Below, piece after piece: positions 25,486 to 33,959 of a stretch of 64,000 nt of DNA. The position numbers were made by a program, and so were the translations under genes. Each line of letters opens with the position of its first letter. Within the stretch, counting starts at the first letter, position 1. The notes under the pieces are model-generated. The model made no database searches. It worked only from the letters and a program-made list of their open reading frames with translations, and was not told the DNA's origin. The stretch comes from Viridibacterium sp047600765. GTDB taxonomy: Bacteria; Pseudomonadota; Gammaproteobacteria; Burkholderiales; Rhodocyclaceae. The DNA lies in NCBI GenBank assembly GCA_047600765.1, contig JASGKF010000002.1:372001-436000 (forward strand). Direction: 5' to 3'.

Positions 25486-27459
25486 TTACTGGCGCGTGAC
25501 GCGGTTCAGCGGGCTGGGGGTCACGCCGCTGGGGCTGGCCGTGAAGAAGCCTTCGAGGGCGTCGGTATCGACAGCGCCACCGAGACGGTTGGTGCCGCCG
25601 ATCAGCACCGTGAAGGTGTCGCCGCCGTCAGCGAGGAAGCTGTTGACCGTGACGCGGTAGCTGGTGGCCGCATCGATGGCTACGCCGTTGATCTTCACCG
25701 AGCCCGGGACGACGTAGCTGTTGCCACGCACGGAGTTGGTGAAGACCAGGCCTTCGGCGGCGTCGAGGTTGCGATCCAGCGGCAGCGGGAAGCTGTGGGT
25801 GTAGCTGAAGCCTTGCGAGACCTGCAGCATGCGCGGGAAGGGTTGCGCCGAGCCCCATTGCTGTTCGAGCAGCGCGTAGATCTGCGCACCGGTCAGCGTG
25901 AGAGTCACCAGCGAATTGCCGAAGGGTTGCACGGTGAAGGCTTCACCGTAGGTGACGTTGCCATCCACCTTGCCGGCGGCGCTGTAGGGCAGGTCGGCGC
26001 GGATGCCACCCGGATTCATGAAGGCGATGACGGCTTCACCGAAGCCGACCGGCTTGGTGGCGGCCAGCTGTGCATCGGCAATCAGGTCACCGAGGGCGGA
26101 TTCACCGGCGTTGTTCTGCGTACGCGTGATGGTCGCGGTGATCTGGCCGACGATGCGTGAGGCGGGCACGGCAGCCAGAGCGTCGTAGTGGTCGACGACT
26201 TCCTGCAGCGAGGCATCGAGCGGCACTGTGTTGTTGGCGGTTGCCGGCACGGGCACGACGATGTTGCTGGCGGTGATGCTGACGACATCCTTGGTCTTCG
26301 TGTCGATGACCATGTCGATGTCGGTCAGGCGGCGCGCGTACTGACCGGCCGAGGTGACACGCACCGGCTTACCGGCGCTGTTGTTGATGACGCAGTTGTA
26401 CTCCTGGTGCGTGTGGCCGGAGACCACCAGGTCCACCGCCGGGTCGAGGCGGTTGACGATGTCGACGATGGCGCCCGACATGCCGGAGCAGACACCGCCG
26501 CTCAGCGTGGCAAAACCGCCTTCGTGGATCAGCACGACGATGCTGTTGATGCCTTGTGCCTTGAGTTGCGGCACCAGTGCATTGACGGTGTCGGCTTCAT
26601 CCTTGAACGTGAGGCCGGCGACACCTGACGGCGACACGATGGTCGGCGTGCTCTCCAGCGTCATGCCGATGAAGGCAACCTTGTTGCCCAGGAAGTCCTT
26701 GACGCCGACGCCGGGGAAGATCGTCGTCATCGTGTCGCTCTCGACCACGTTGGCCGCGAGGAACTTGAATTTTGCACCCGCGAAGGCGCCGTCCTTCAGG
26801 TCGGCGGAGAGGCCCTTGCCCGAGAACAGGTCGCTGGGGTGGTTGCCGCCGTTCTGCATGCGCAGCAGCTCGGCCTTGCCTTCGTCGAATTCGTGGTTGC
26901 CGACGGCGTTGAAGTCGATCTTGATGCGGTTCATCGCTTCGATGGTCGGCTCGTCCTTGAACAGGGCCGAGGTCAGCGGGCTGGCACCGATCAGGTCGCC
27001 GGCAGAGACCACGGCGTTGAGCGGGTTCTGCGCGCGCAGCTGGTTGATCTTGTAAGCGAAGCTGGCGACACCGGGGTTGCTCGACGAGCCTTCGCGCGCC
27101 TTGACGTAACCGTGGAAGTCGTTGAAGCCGATGATCTTGACCTTCAACGTACTGCCGACACCCGAGGCTTGTGCAGCAGCCATCAGCCTGGCGCGCTCGA
27201 CAGCGCTGATCTTCTTGTCGCGGTACAGCTCGAAGCTGACGGTCGAAGCGTGCGCGATGAAGGCTGCCTGCGAGCCCCAAGCCTGCTCATCACTGAACAG
27301 GTCGTCGATGGTGCAGGCGCCGCTGACGGCGCGGTTGCTGACGCCGGTGTCATAGCTGCCGAAGGTCACGTTGACCGAGGTGTCTGGCGTGACACAGGCG
27401 TGCGAAACGGCCGGCAGGGCCGCTGCGAGGGTGAGGGCGAGAAGCGTCTTGGCAAGCAT
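25486..27459 (-). CDS. Secreted 5'-nucleotidase / metallophosphatase (UshA-like)
   Basis: 657 residues. Signal peptide (cleavage near SHA, residue 21), then a calcineurin-like metallophosphatase domain with all metal-ligand motifs: FNDFHG, GDLIGASP, GNHEFDEG and SGHTHQEYNC. The 5'-nucleotidase C-terminal domain follows with NPGGIRADL, the substrate-binding loop region and GGDTF. The family dephosphorylates nucleotides (and 2',3'-cyclic nucleotides in some members) in the periplasm or outside the cell. The N-terminal 110 residues before the catalytic domain are longer than usual. The start has a good ribosome binding site (GGAG). It lies near phoX and behind a possible Pho box. Confidence 0.92.
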   Translation of the reverse strand: MLAKTLLALTLAAALPAVSHACVTPDTSVNVTFGSYDTGVSNRAVSGACTIDDLFSDEQAWGSQAAFIAHASTVSFELYRDKKISAVERARLMAAAQASGVGSTLKVKIIGFNDFHGYVKAREGSSSNPGVASFAYKINQLRAQNPLNAVVSAGDLIGASPLTSALFKDEPTIEAMNRIKIDFNAVGNHEFDEGKAELLRMQNGGNHPSDLFSGKGLSADLKDGAFAGAKFKFLAANVVESDTMTTIFPGVGVKDFLGNKVAFIGMTLESTPTIVSPSGVAGLTFKDEADTVNALVPQLKAQGINSIVVLIHEGGFATLSGGVCSGMSGAIVDIVNRLDPAVDLVVSGHTHQEYNCVINNSAGKPVRVTSAGQYARRLTDIDMVIDTKTKDVVSITASNIVVPVPATANNTVPLDASLQEVVDHYDALAAVPASRIVGQITATITRTQNNAGESALGDLIADAQLAATKPVGFGEAVIAFMNPGGIRADLPYSAAGKVDGNVTYGEAFTVQPFGNSLVTLTLTGAQIYALLEQQWGSAQPFPRMLQVSQGFSYTHSFPLPLDRNLDAAEGLVFTNSVRGNSYVVPGSVKINGVAIDAATSYRVTVNSFLADGGDTFTVLIGGTNRLGGAVDTDALEGFFTASPSGVTPSPLNRVTRQ

Positions 27460-27577
27460 CGGTGATCTCCCGGCGATCGTGTGAGTAGTGGAATGCGTAG
27501 CCAGCCAAGGCTAGTGGTGACGGGTTACATGGCATCGCGACGGGAGGGGCGATATAGCAGCGCAGACGGACTATCCT

Positions 27578-27595
27578 CTGAAATTCATATGACAT
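27578..27595 (-). promoter_or_regulatory. Possible Pho box upstream of the 5'-nucleotidase gene
   Basis: On the minus strand the sequence ATGTCAT-ATGA-ATTTCAG matches the Pho-box form (two 7-base CTGTCAT half-sites 11 bases apart) at 6 of 7 positions in the first half and 4 of 7 in the second. It lies about 120 bases before the gene start. The biological context (phosphate scavenging) fits, but the match is weak. Confidence 0.3.
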
Positions 27596-27600
27596 ATTTG

Positions 27601-27642
27601 AAACAAGAAAGGCCCTGCCTCTTGCGAGGACAGGGCCTTGTC
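27601..27642 (-). terminator. Terminator of the PEP-CTERM gene at 27661
   Basis: The stem AAGGCCCTG/CAGGGCCTT has a 13-base loop and is followed on the minus strand by CTTGTTT. Its sequence nearly copies the terminator at 24624, also beside a PEP-CTERM gene. Confidence 0.75.
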
Positions 27643-27660
27643 GCAGACTTCCCTTGCGGC

Positions 27661-28344
27661 TCAGGTGCGGCGGCGTGCGAGACAGCCGATCAGGCCGAGG
27701 CCGGCCAGCAGCAACGCGTAGCTGGTGGGCTCCGGCACAGGCATGGTGTAGGTGAAGTTGTCCATCACGACGCCGTCGCCCTGGATGGTGACGAAGGCGA
27801 TGTCGGCGTTGGCGAGCTTGATGCCGCGCGTGAAGGAGTAGTTGTAGGAGGTCAGCAGTTCGTTGTCATCGATGTCGATGCCGTCGAGGGCTTCCTTGAA
27901 AGACTGGATGGTGAAACTCTCCGAGCTGCCGTCAACACCCCAGGCAGTGACGGTGAGGTTGCGGAAATCGTCGGTCTCTTCGTAGAGGCTCCATTCGGCT
28001 GCGAAGCTGCGCGTCTTGAGACCGCCGAAGTCGATCTTCAGGGTCATGTCGCCAATGGTGTCGAAAGACAGGAAGGATTTGCCGGCGCCCCACAGGCCAT
28101 TGATGCCCAGGTCAGCCACGTACTGGCCGGCGGTGAAGTCACCGTTGAGCGAGGAGAAGGTGACTTGCGGGACGTTGGTGACATACGTGCTGCCGCTGCC
28201 GAAAAAGAGGCCGTTGACGTCGTTGAAGTCGACGACTTGCTTGGGGGCTGCCACGTTGTTGAGGTTGCTGATGATGCTGGCGGAGGCCTGGCCGGAAACC
28301 AGGACCGTGCTGCCAAGCACGAGGGTGATGAGGACATTGCGCAT
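27661..28344 (-). CDS. PEP-CTERM sorting domain protein
   Basis: 227 residues from the ATG at 28344, which has GGGAG upstream and gives a normal signal peptide (cleavage near ASA, residue 23). The body is beta-rich, with segments such as DMTLKIDFGGLKTRSFAAEW and VTIQGDGVVMDNFTYTM, resembling the common PEP-CTERM proteins that carry a carbohydrate-binding-like fold. It ends with VPEPTSYALLLAGLGLIG and CLARRRT. It lies 72 bases downstream of phoX with a hairpin between them, so some read-through from phoX is likely. Confidence 0.9.
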   Translation of the reverse strand: MRNVLITLVLGSTVLVSGQASASIISNLNNVAAPKQVVDFNDVNGLFFGSGSTYVTNVPQVTFSSLNGDFTAGQYVADLGINGLWGAGKSFLSFDTIGDMTLKIDFGGLKTRSFAAEWSLYEETDDFRNLTVTAWGVDGSSESFTIQSFKEALDGIDIDDNELLTSYNYSFTRGIKLANADIAFVTIQGDGVVMDNFTYTMPVPEPTSYALLLAGLGLIGCLARRRT

Positions 28345-28379
28345 GATCTGCTCCCGAATGGTTTGATGTGTGTCGTGCA

Positions 28380-28402
28380 GCGGGCAGCTCGTGGCTGCCC
28401 GC
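28380..28402 (-). terminator. Hairpin between phoX and the PEP-CTERM gene
   Basis: A perfect 9-bp stem GCGGGCAGC/GCTGCCCGC with a 5-base loop lies 14 bases after the phoX stop. No T-run follows, so it may protect the phoX message or reduce expression of the downstream gene. Confidence 0.5.
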
Positions 28403-28416
28403 ATGTGTGGCAGGAC

Positions 28417-30594
28417 TCAGGCGCCGATCACGCCGCCGTCGTTCTTGGTGATGACCACCACGCCGGAACGCGGACGGCCACCGGGCAGTGCCGTAACGCC
28501 GTCCGATGCAAAGCTCCATTGGCTGGCGGGCCAGTTGGAGAATTGCGTCGGGTTGGCGGCGGTGGATTCCTCGCCCGGGTGCTGGATGCCGACGAACAAC
28601 GTTTTGCCATCCGGCGTCATGGTGATGCCCGTGACTTCGCACTTGTTCGGACCAGTCAGGAAGCGGCGGAACTCCTTGGTGTTGGGGTCTGCGCACGACA
28701 GGCTGTTGGCGCCGATGTTGATCCAGTCACCGCTGCCGTCACCGATCTGGTCGGTCTGCACCCACAGGCGGCCGAACCAGTCGAACCACAGGCCGTCCGG
28801 TGCGCCGATGTCGGCCGAGCCGGCGGGGTTGTCGACGATGTCGCCGGCGTACTGGGCGTAAGGTGTCTTGGTCGTCACGCTGTCGCCGCACTGCGCGAAG
28901 ATGTTCCAGGTGAAGCCGGTGGCGAGCACCGAGTCACCGTTTTCCTGCCAGCGGATGATGTGGCCGTAGAGATTGTTGGCGCGGGGGTTGGCAGTGTCGA
29001 CTGCGGGGCGGGCCGAGCCGGCGGTGGTGCTGCCATCGGCGGCGTTGTTGGTCGGCGAGGCGGCCGAACCGCGACGGTTGTTGTTGGTCAGCGTGCAGTA
29101 CAGCTCGATCTTGCCGTAACCATTGAGGCGTGGGCGGGCGGCGGTCCATTCCGGGCGGTCCATCATCGTGGCGCCGACAGCGTCAGCGGCCATGCGGGCC
29201 TTGATGAGGATCCTGGCCAGCACGTCGGCGTCGTTGGCGCCGGCGAAGTTGGCGTTGTCGCGCAGGGCGACGCCGTTGGTGCCCAGCGTGCCCGGCAGCA
29301 GGGGGATCCACTGGCCGCTCAGGTCGCTGTTGAACTTCGCAACGTATAGCGTGCCGCTGTCGAGCAGGTTGAGGTTGGCAGCGCGGTTGCTGGCGTTGTA
29401 CTTGCCGCTGCAGACGAACTTGTAGATGTACTCGTTGCGCTCGTCGTCGCCCATGTAGAGGGCCACGTTGTTGGCGGCATCGACCACGTGCTGGGCGCTC
29501 TCGTGCTTGAAGCGGCCGAGGGCGGTGCGCTTGATCGGCGTGCTGTCCGGGTTGAACGGGTCGACTTCGACCACCCAGCCGAAGGCGTTCGGCTCGTTGG
29601 GGTTTTTCGACACATCGAAGCGCTCGTCAGCCGTGTGCCACAGGTAACCGAAGCCGGCTGCGGTGATGCCGTAGCGGTTGTAGTTCTTGCCCGTTTCGCC
29701 CGAAGCGGTGCTGGGCACCGAGCCGGTCGTGGAGCCGAAGTAACCGTTCCAGTTTTCTTCACAGGTCAGGTAGGTGCCCCAGGGCGTGAAGCCGTTGGCG
29801 CAGTTGTTCTGCGTGCCATAGACCTTGAAGCCGTCAGTGGTGCCGGTCTTGACCGAGCCCGTCGGGGTGATGTCGTAGTCATTGAACTTCAGCAGGTCGT
29901 GGCCGGCAGCGGGGCCCGAGAAGATCATCGGCGTGTTGGCGGTCAGGCGGCGGCCATAGGGCGAATCCTTGACGACTTGCCACTTGCCGCCGAGCTTGCG
30001 CACTTCGAGGACGGAGATGCCGTGTGCGGCTTGCGATTTGCGGCACTTGGCGATGCCGTAGCCCGAGGCGCCGACGAGGCCGTCCGGATGCAGGATTTCT
30101 TCCTGCGTGTATTCGTTGTTGGCACACAGCACGCCGCGATCGGAGAGGGGCTTGCCGCGCGATGTGAAGGGGAAGAAGTGCATGCCGTCGGTGTGGGCAC
30201 CGTATTGCTCTTCCTGTGCGTCGGCATTCTGCGAGGCGTTCGATTCGAAGGCAGCGCCGGCCGGCGTGATCGGGTCGCCCCAGGCCACCAGGAGTTCGGC
30301 GGTGTAGCCATCGGGCACGCGCACGGCGTCGACGACGGGCAGGGTGTCGGGCGCAATGCTTTCGAAGCCGATGCCGACTTGCTGGCCGCTGCCAGCGGGG
30401 ATGGGAGCGGCTTCAACAGTGTTGAGGATGCCCGACATGGTGACGCCACCGGCGGCGGCCAGCATGCTGCTGCTGGCAGCGCCCTTGATGAAGCGGCGGC
30501 GGGATGGCTCGATCTGGTCGATGACGTCGTGGATCGAGTCATTGGCTGACGGGTTGAGCGTCAGGTCATTGCTGGGATGGCTGCTACCTTTCAT
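28417..30594 (-). CDS. phoX: PhoX-type alkaline phosphatase, Tat-exported
   Basis: 725 residues from the ATG at 30594 (ribosome binding site AGGAGAG). A twin-arginine signal is visible at residues 32-48 (SRRRFIKGAASSSMLAAAGG). The rest is the long beta-propeller-like PhoX/DUF839 domain, with recognisable stretches such as CANNEYTQEE, CEENWNGYFG and GWVVEVDPF. PhoX enzymes are secreted Ca/Fe-dependent phosphatases that release phosphate from organic esters. The N-terminal leader before the twin arginines is about 30 residues, common in this family. It shares the minus strand with the 5'-nucleotidase and two PEP-CTERM genes. I found no good Pho box in its upstream 180 bases. Confidence 0.92.
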   Translation of the reverse strand: MKGSSHPSNDLTLNPSANDSIHDVIDQIEPSRRRFIKGAASSSMLAAAGGVTMSGILNTVEAAPIPAGSGQQVGIGFESIAPDTLPVVDAVRVPDGYTAELLVAWGDPITPAGAAFESNASQNADAQEEQYGAHTDGMHFFPFTSRGKPLSDRGVLCANNEYTQEEILHPDGLVGASGYGIAKCRKSQAAHGISVLEVRKLGGKWQVVKDSPYGRRLTANTPMIFSGPAAGHDLLKFNDYDITPTGSVKTGTTDGFKVYGTQNNCANGFTPWGTYLTCEENWNGYFGSTTGSVPSTASGETGKNYNRYGITAAGFGYLWHTADERFDVSKNPNEPNAFGWVVEVDPFNPDSTPIKRTALGRFKHESAQHVVDAANNVALYMGDDERNEYIYKFVCSGKYNASNRAANLNLLDSGTLYVAKFNSDLSGQWIPLLPGTLGTNGVALRDNANFAGANDADVLARILIKARMAADAVGATMMDRPEWTAARPRLNGYGKIELYCTLTNNNRRGSAASPTNNAADGSTTAGSARPAVDTANPRANNLYGHIIRWQENGDSVLATGFTWNIFAQCGDSVTTKTPYAQYAGDIVDNPAGSADIGAPDGLWFDWFGRLWVQTDQIGDGSGDWINIGANSLSCADPNTKEFRRFLTGPNKCEVTGITMTPDGKTLFVGIQHPGEESTAANPTQFSNWPASQWSFASDGVTALPGGRPRSGVVVITKNDGGVIGA

Positions 30595-30774
30595 TTTATT
30601 TCTCTCCTGTTGCAGTTCGGGAATGCGCGGGACAAGACGGAACTTGGCAGCACAGGAGACTAGGGACGGTGTGTTACGCCGCCGCAACGGAAAGAATGAG
30701 TCTGCGTTGCAGACGGATCATGGTCTGTTCTGCTCTTCGGAGTGCTTGCGGGGAAGAGCAGATGTCGGCGACGC
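30595..30774 (-). promoter_or_regulatory. phoX upstream region with two inverted repeats
   Basis: Two inverted repeats stand out: GTCTGC-GTT-GCAGAC (30700-30714) and CTGCTCTTC/GAAGAGCAG (30730-30738 with 30753-30761, 14-base spacer). Either could be an operator or an RNA hairpin. No clear Pho box is present. Confidence 0.4.
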
Positions 30775-30803
30775 AAAAAAATGGCCCATCCTGGGATGGG
30801 CCA
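30775..30803 (-). terminator. Terminator of the first pectate lyase gene
   Basis: On the minus strand a long stem ATGGCCCATCC/GGATGGGCCAT with a 2-base loop is followed by a run of seven T. This is a strong rho-independent terminator. Confidence 0.9.
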
Positions 30804-30833
30804 TCATCGGTACTGCGAAGAGGAGGGAGGGCG

Positions 30834-32201
30834 TCAGGGCACGATCTTGCCGACCCCTGCGCCCTGCTGGACGATGGTCGGGATGTTGGCGGCCGCATCC
30901 GGTGTGTAGCTGTAGTAGCTGGCCGGGTTGAAGGCGGGCGACAGCGATACGGCAGCCTTGTCGGTATCGACGACGATGTTGGAGCTGGCCCAGGTGAAGA
31001 TCGAGCCGCCGAAGTCATCCGTCACCGCATCGGCGAACAGCAGGTAGTTGCTGTCGGCATACACGTCGCAGCCGACGCCCAGGCCGATCATGTAACTGCT
31101 GATGTGGTTGCCATAGTTGTTGTAGACGTGGGCCTGACCGAAGCGCACACGCGGATTGCGCTGCGTGCTGTTGTCGAGGAAGTTGTGGTGGTAGGTGACG
31201 TGCAGCTTGCCCGTGTCTTGCGCGGCATTGCCGTCGTCGTGGCCCAGCAGCATGGTCTTGTCGGTCTTCTGGAAGTGATTCCACGAGACGGTGACCCAGT
31301 CCGAGCCGCGCTTGATGTCGATCGACCCGTCGTAACCCTTGGTGAAGGTGTTGTGGTCGAGCCAGACATGGTGCGAGTAGCACGACACCTGGATGCCGTC
31401 ATCGGTCGGCGCATTGAACTTGATGTTGCGGATGATCACGTTCTTCACGGGCGTGAAGTTGGCGGCCTTGTCCGGTGTGCATTCCGTGCCGCCATTGGCC
31501 GCACGTACGGCGGCCGTCCAGCCGCTGACGTCGAGACCGAAGCCTGAAAGCACAGCCGTGCTGCCGACACCGAGGATGGACTTGTTGGAGCCCACGTTGA
31601 GCATCTTCACGCCCGAGTCGGCCGTGATGGTGCCCGACACGTAGATGATGCGCGCCGTGTTGTCGGCGATGGCATCGCGCAGGCCGGCGAAGGTCGTGAC
31701 CGTCACCGTGCTGCCACCGACGCCGCCCGTTGTGCCGTTCTGGCCGTCACGGTTGAGTGTGGCGAAGCCGACGAGGCCAGTCTGGATCGGCGTTACCGAA
31801 GAGCTGGAACTCGACGAGCTGGACGGGGTGCTGGAGCTCGACGATGAGGACGACGACGATGAAGACGAGGGCGTCGAAGAGGATGACGAAGAACTGCGCG
31901 ACGATGAAGACGAAGAGGGTGTGGATGAGCTCGAAGAAGCGGACGAGCTGGGCACCGAGCATTCATTGACGCCGCCGGCGACGCGGCCACCGAAGGTGGC
32001 TTCGTTGCAGACGAAGCTGCCGGTCAGGCTCTTGTAGAAGAACTTGTCGGCGCGGCCGAAGGCCACGTTGGTCGTGGTGGCGACCGAGCAGGTCTTGCCC
32101 TCGGTGCAGATCGTGACGTAGCCGGCTGGACGGTTGGCGGCGAGCGCCTGGGTGCTGGTGGCCAGTGCGAGCAGCACGAGGCCTGTGCGGAGCATGTTCA
32201 T
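30834..32201 (-). CDS. Secreted pectate lyase (PL1 family) with poly-serine linker
   Basis: 455 residues from the ATG at 32201 (ribosome binding site AAGGAA). In order: signal peptide (cleavage near ALA, residue 22); a small domain with four cysteines (about 23-85: YVTICTEGKTC, FVCNEATFGGRV, NECS); a linker of about 60 residues that is mainly serine with a few Thr-Pro; and a right-handed beta-helix pectate lyase domain. Its motifs are SHHVWLDHNTF, DIKRGSDWVTVSWNHF and NPRVRFGQAHVYNN, including the catalytic-arginine region. It cleaves de-esterified pectin by beta-elimination. It is a tandem paralogue of the next gene. Such serine linkers are typical of secreted polysaccharide-degrading enzymes. 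Confidence 0.93.
   Translation of the reverse strand: MNMLRTGLVLLALATSTQALAANRPAGYVTICTEGKTCSVATTTNVAFGRADKFFYKSLTGSFVCNEATFGGRVAGGVNECSVPSSSASSSSSTPSSSSSSRSSSSSSSTPSSSSSSSSSSSSSTPSSSSSSSSSVTPIQTGLVGFATLNRDGQNGTTGGVGGSTVTVTTFAGLRDAIADNTARIIYVSGTITADSGVKMLNVGSNKSILGVGSTAVLSGFGLDVSGWTAAVRAANGGTECTPDKAANFTPVKNVIIRNIKFNAPTDDGIQVSCYSHHVWLDHNTFTKGYDGSIDIKRGSDWVTVSWNHFQKTDKTMLLGHDDGNAAQDTGKLHVTYHHNFLDNSTQRNPRVRFGQAHVYNNYGNHISSYMIGLGVGCDVYADSNYLLFADAVTDDFGGSIFTWASSNIVVDTDKAAVSLSPAFNPASYYSYTPDAAANIPTIVQQGAGVGKIVP
31803..31956 (-). repeat. Poly-serine coding low-complexity tract in the first pectate lyase
   Basis: The tract encodes runs of serine broken by Thr-Pro and Arg. It uses several serine codons (TCG, TCC, TCA, AGC), so it is protein-level repetition more than simple DNA slippage. 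Confidence 0.7.
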
Positions 32202-32252
32202 GGTGATTCCTTTCGCAACGACGTTGAGGTGACGGCAGGAAGCGTGATGGCA

Positions 32253-32282
32253 GAAAAACAAAGGGCGCCGCAGCGGGCGCCC
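32253..32282 (-). terminator. Terminator of the second pectate lyase gene
   Basis: On the minus strand GGGCGCC, a 6-base loop and GGCGCCC are followed by TTTGTTTTT, directly after the stop at 32293. The two pectate lyase genes are therefore likely separate transcripts. Confidence 0.85.
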
Positions 32283-32292
32283 TGTAAGGACA

Positions 32293-33699
32293 TCAGTTGA
32301 CGACGATCTTGCCGGCCCCGGCCCCCTGCTGGAGGATGGTCGGCAGGCTGGTCGCGGGGTCCAGCGTGTAGTTGTAGAAGCTCTTCGGGTTGAAGGCGTT
32401 GCCGGTGTTGAACTCGACGCCGTCGCCGAGAACGATCACGTTGGTGGCGGCGTCCCAGGTGAGCTTGGCCAGCGAGCCGGCGTCACCCATGTCCTGCGTC
32501 ACTTCGCCGTAGCAGTTGATGTAGTTGCCGTCGGCGTAGATGTTGGCCGACATGCCTACGCCGATGAAGTAGTTGTGCGTGGAGGTCGGGTTGTCGCACC
32601 AGTTGTTGAACACGTGGGCCTGGCCGAAGCGCACGCGCGGGTGGCGTTGACGCGTCTGGTTGAACCAGTTGTGGTGGTAGCTGACGTGCAGCTTGCCGGT
32701 GTCCTGCACCTGCGCGTCGTTGTCGTGCGACAGCAGCATGGTCTTGTCGGACAGCACGAACTTGTTCCAGGACACCGTGACCCAATCCGAGCCGCGCTTG
32801 ATGTTGACCGAACCGTCACCGGGCTTGTTGAAGGTGTTGTGATCGATCCATACGTGGTGCGACCAGCACTGCACGTTGACGTTGTCGTCGGGCGCATTCA
32901 CGAAAGTGAGGTTGCGGATGATGACGTTCTGCGAATAGGTGAACTTGCCTTCGTAGGCGACTTCGCACTGCTGGTCCTTGAACTGCGTGACCTGCTCCGT
33001 GCGCCAGCCGCTGACGTTGAGGCCGAAGCCGTCGAGCGTGGCCGCGCTGGTGGCACCGACCACGGTCTTGTGCGAGCCGACCGGCACCATCTTCAACACG
33101 CCGTCACCCTTGATCGTGCCCGTGATCTTGACGATGCGCGGGCTGTGATCGGCGACGGCAGCGACCAGTTCGGCGAAGGTTGTGACGACAACAGTCGGGC
33201 CACCGGCACCACCGGTGGTGGTCGCGAGGCCGTTGGCATTGACGGCCGCGAAGCCGACCAGGCCTTGCGGTGCGACCTGTGAGGAGACGCTGCTTGATGC
33301 CACGCTGGAGGAGGATGAAGACGACGAAGAGGACGACGAAGACGATGAGGATGAAGAAGAGGACGACTTCGACGAGGAAGAGGACGAAGAAGATGAGGAC
33401 GAAGAAGATGAGGACGAAGACGACGGCGCCGATGACGACGAGGTCGAGCGGATCGAGCACTCGTTGGTGCCGCCCGTGACGCGCCCGCCGAAGGTGGCTT
33501 CGTTGCAGACGAAGCTGCCGCTCAGTGTCTTGTAGAAGAATTTGTCCGCACGGCCGAAGGCCACTTCGGTCGAGGCGGCGACCGAGCAGGTCTTGCCTTC
33601 GGTGCAGATGGTGACGAAGCCTGCGGGGCGATTGGCGGCGGACGCGGTCGAAGCGACCCCCGCCAGCACTGCGAGCAGTGCCAGTTTCTTTGCGATCAC
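32293..33699 (-). CDS. Secreted pectate lyase (PL1 family) with poly-serine linker, second copy
   Basis: 468 residues. The GTG at 33699 is chosen because AAGGAG lies 8 bases before it and it gives a clean signal peptide (AKKLALLAVLAGVASTASA). The same layout as its neighbour follows: a four-cysteine N-terminal domain nearly identical to it (YVTICTEGKTC changed to FVTICTEGKTC), an almost pure serine linker of about 45 residues, and a PL1 beta-helix domain with SHHVWIDHNTF, NIKRGSDWVTVSWNKF and HPRVRFGQAHVFNN. The linker and N-terminal domain are more alike than the catalytic domains, suggesting recent exchange or selection on targeting. It is divergent from hemA. Confidence 0.93.
   Translation of the reverse strand: MIAKKLALLAVLAGVASTASAANRPAGFVTICTEGKTCSVAASTEVAFGRADKFFYKTLSGSFVCNEATFGGRVTGGTNECSIRSTSSSSAPSSSSSSSSSSSSSSSSSSKSSSSSSSSSSSSSSSSSSSSSVASSSVSSQVAPQGLVGFAAVNANGLATTTGGAGGPTVVVTTFAELVAAVADHSPRIVKITGTIKGDGVLKMVPVGSHKTVVGATSAATLDGFGLNVSGWRTEQVTQFKDQQCEVAYEGKFTYSQNVIIRNLTFVNAPDDNVNVQCWSHHVWIDHNTFNKPGDGSVNIKRGSDWVTVSWNKFVLSDKTMLLSHDNDAQVQDTGKLHVSYHHNWFNQTRQRHPRVRFGQAHVFNNWCDNPTSTHNYFIGVGMSANIYADGNYINCYGEVTQDMGDAGSLAKLTWDAATNVIVLGDGVEFNTGNAFNPKSFYNYTLDPATSLPTILQQGAGAGKIVVN
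33298..33440 (-). repeat. Poly-serine coding low-complexity tract in the second pectate lyase
   Basis: This is a near-repetitive GAAGACGAC-like DNA tract on the plus strand, encoding almost only serine on the minus strand. The length may vary between strains by unequal exchange with the sister tract at 31803-31956. Confidence 0.75.
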
Positions 33700-33959
33700 A
33701 ACTGTCTCCTTGGTTTGGATTGCTGCCTGACCGCGGCTTCGGTTGGTGAAGCCGCGGGATGGTCTGCCGATCCGCCGAATTGGTTTTTTGTTCGGTCTAT
33801 TGGGTAGAACGCTATCGGCCGCTGAAGGTTGGTGCAAATTCCGGTCGATTTCAAGGAGAAGCCGTTTTGCGCTGCCGCGAGCACGGCGCCATGCGGGTTT
33901 CCGGCCGATAACCTTCACGCCGGTTTCACTTGGAGGCCTGTTCCACGGATAATTGCGGG

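Noticed and set aside
30595..30774. Pho box upstream of phoX
   Set aside because: No pair of CTGTCAT-like half-sites at 11-base spacing was found on either strand.
33298..33440. Repetitive tract as a CRISPR array or satellite
   Set aside because: No unit-spacer alternation; it is a poly-serine codon run inside a pectate lyase gene.
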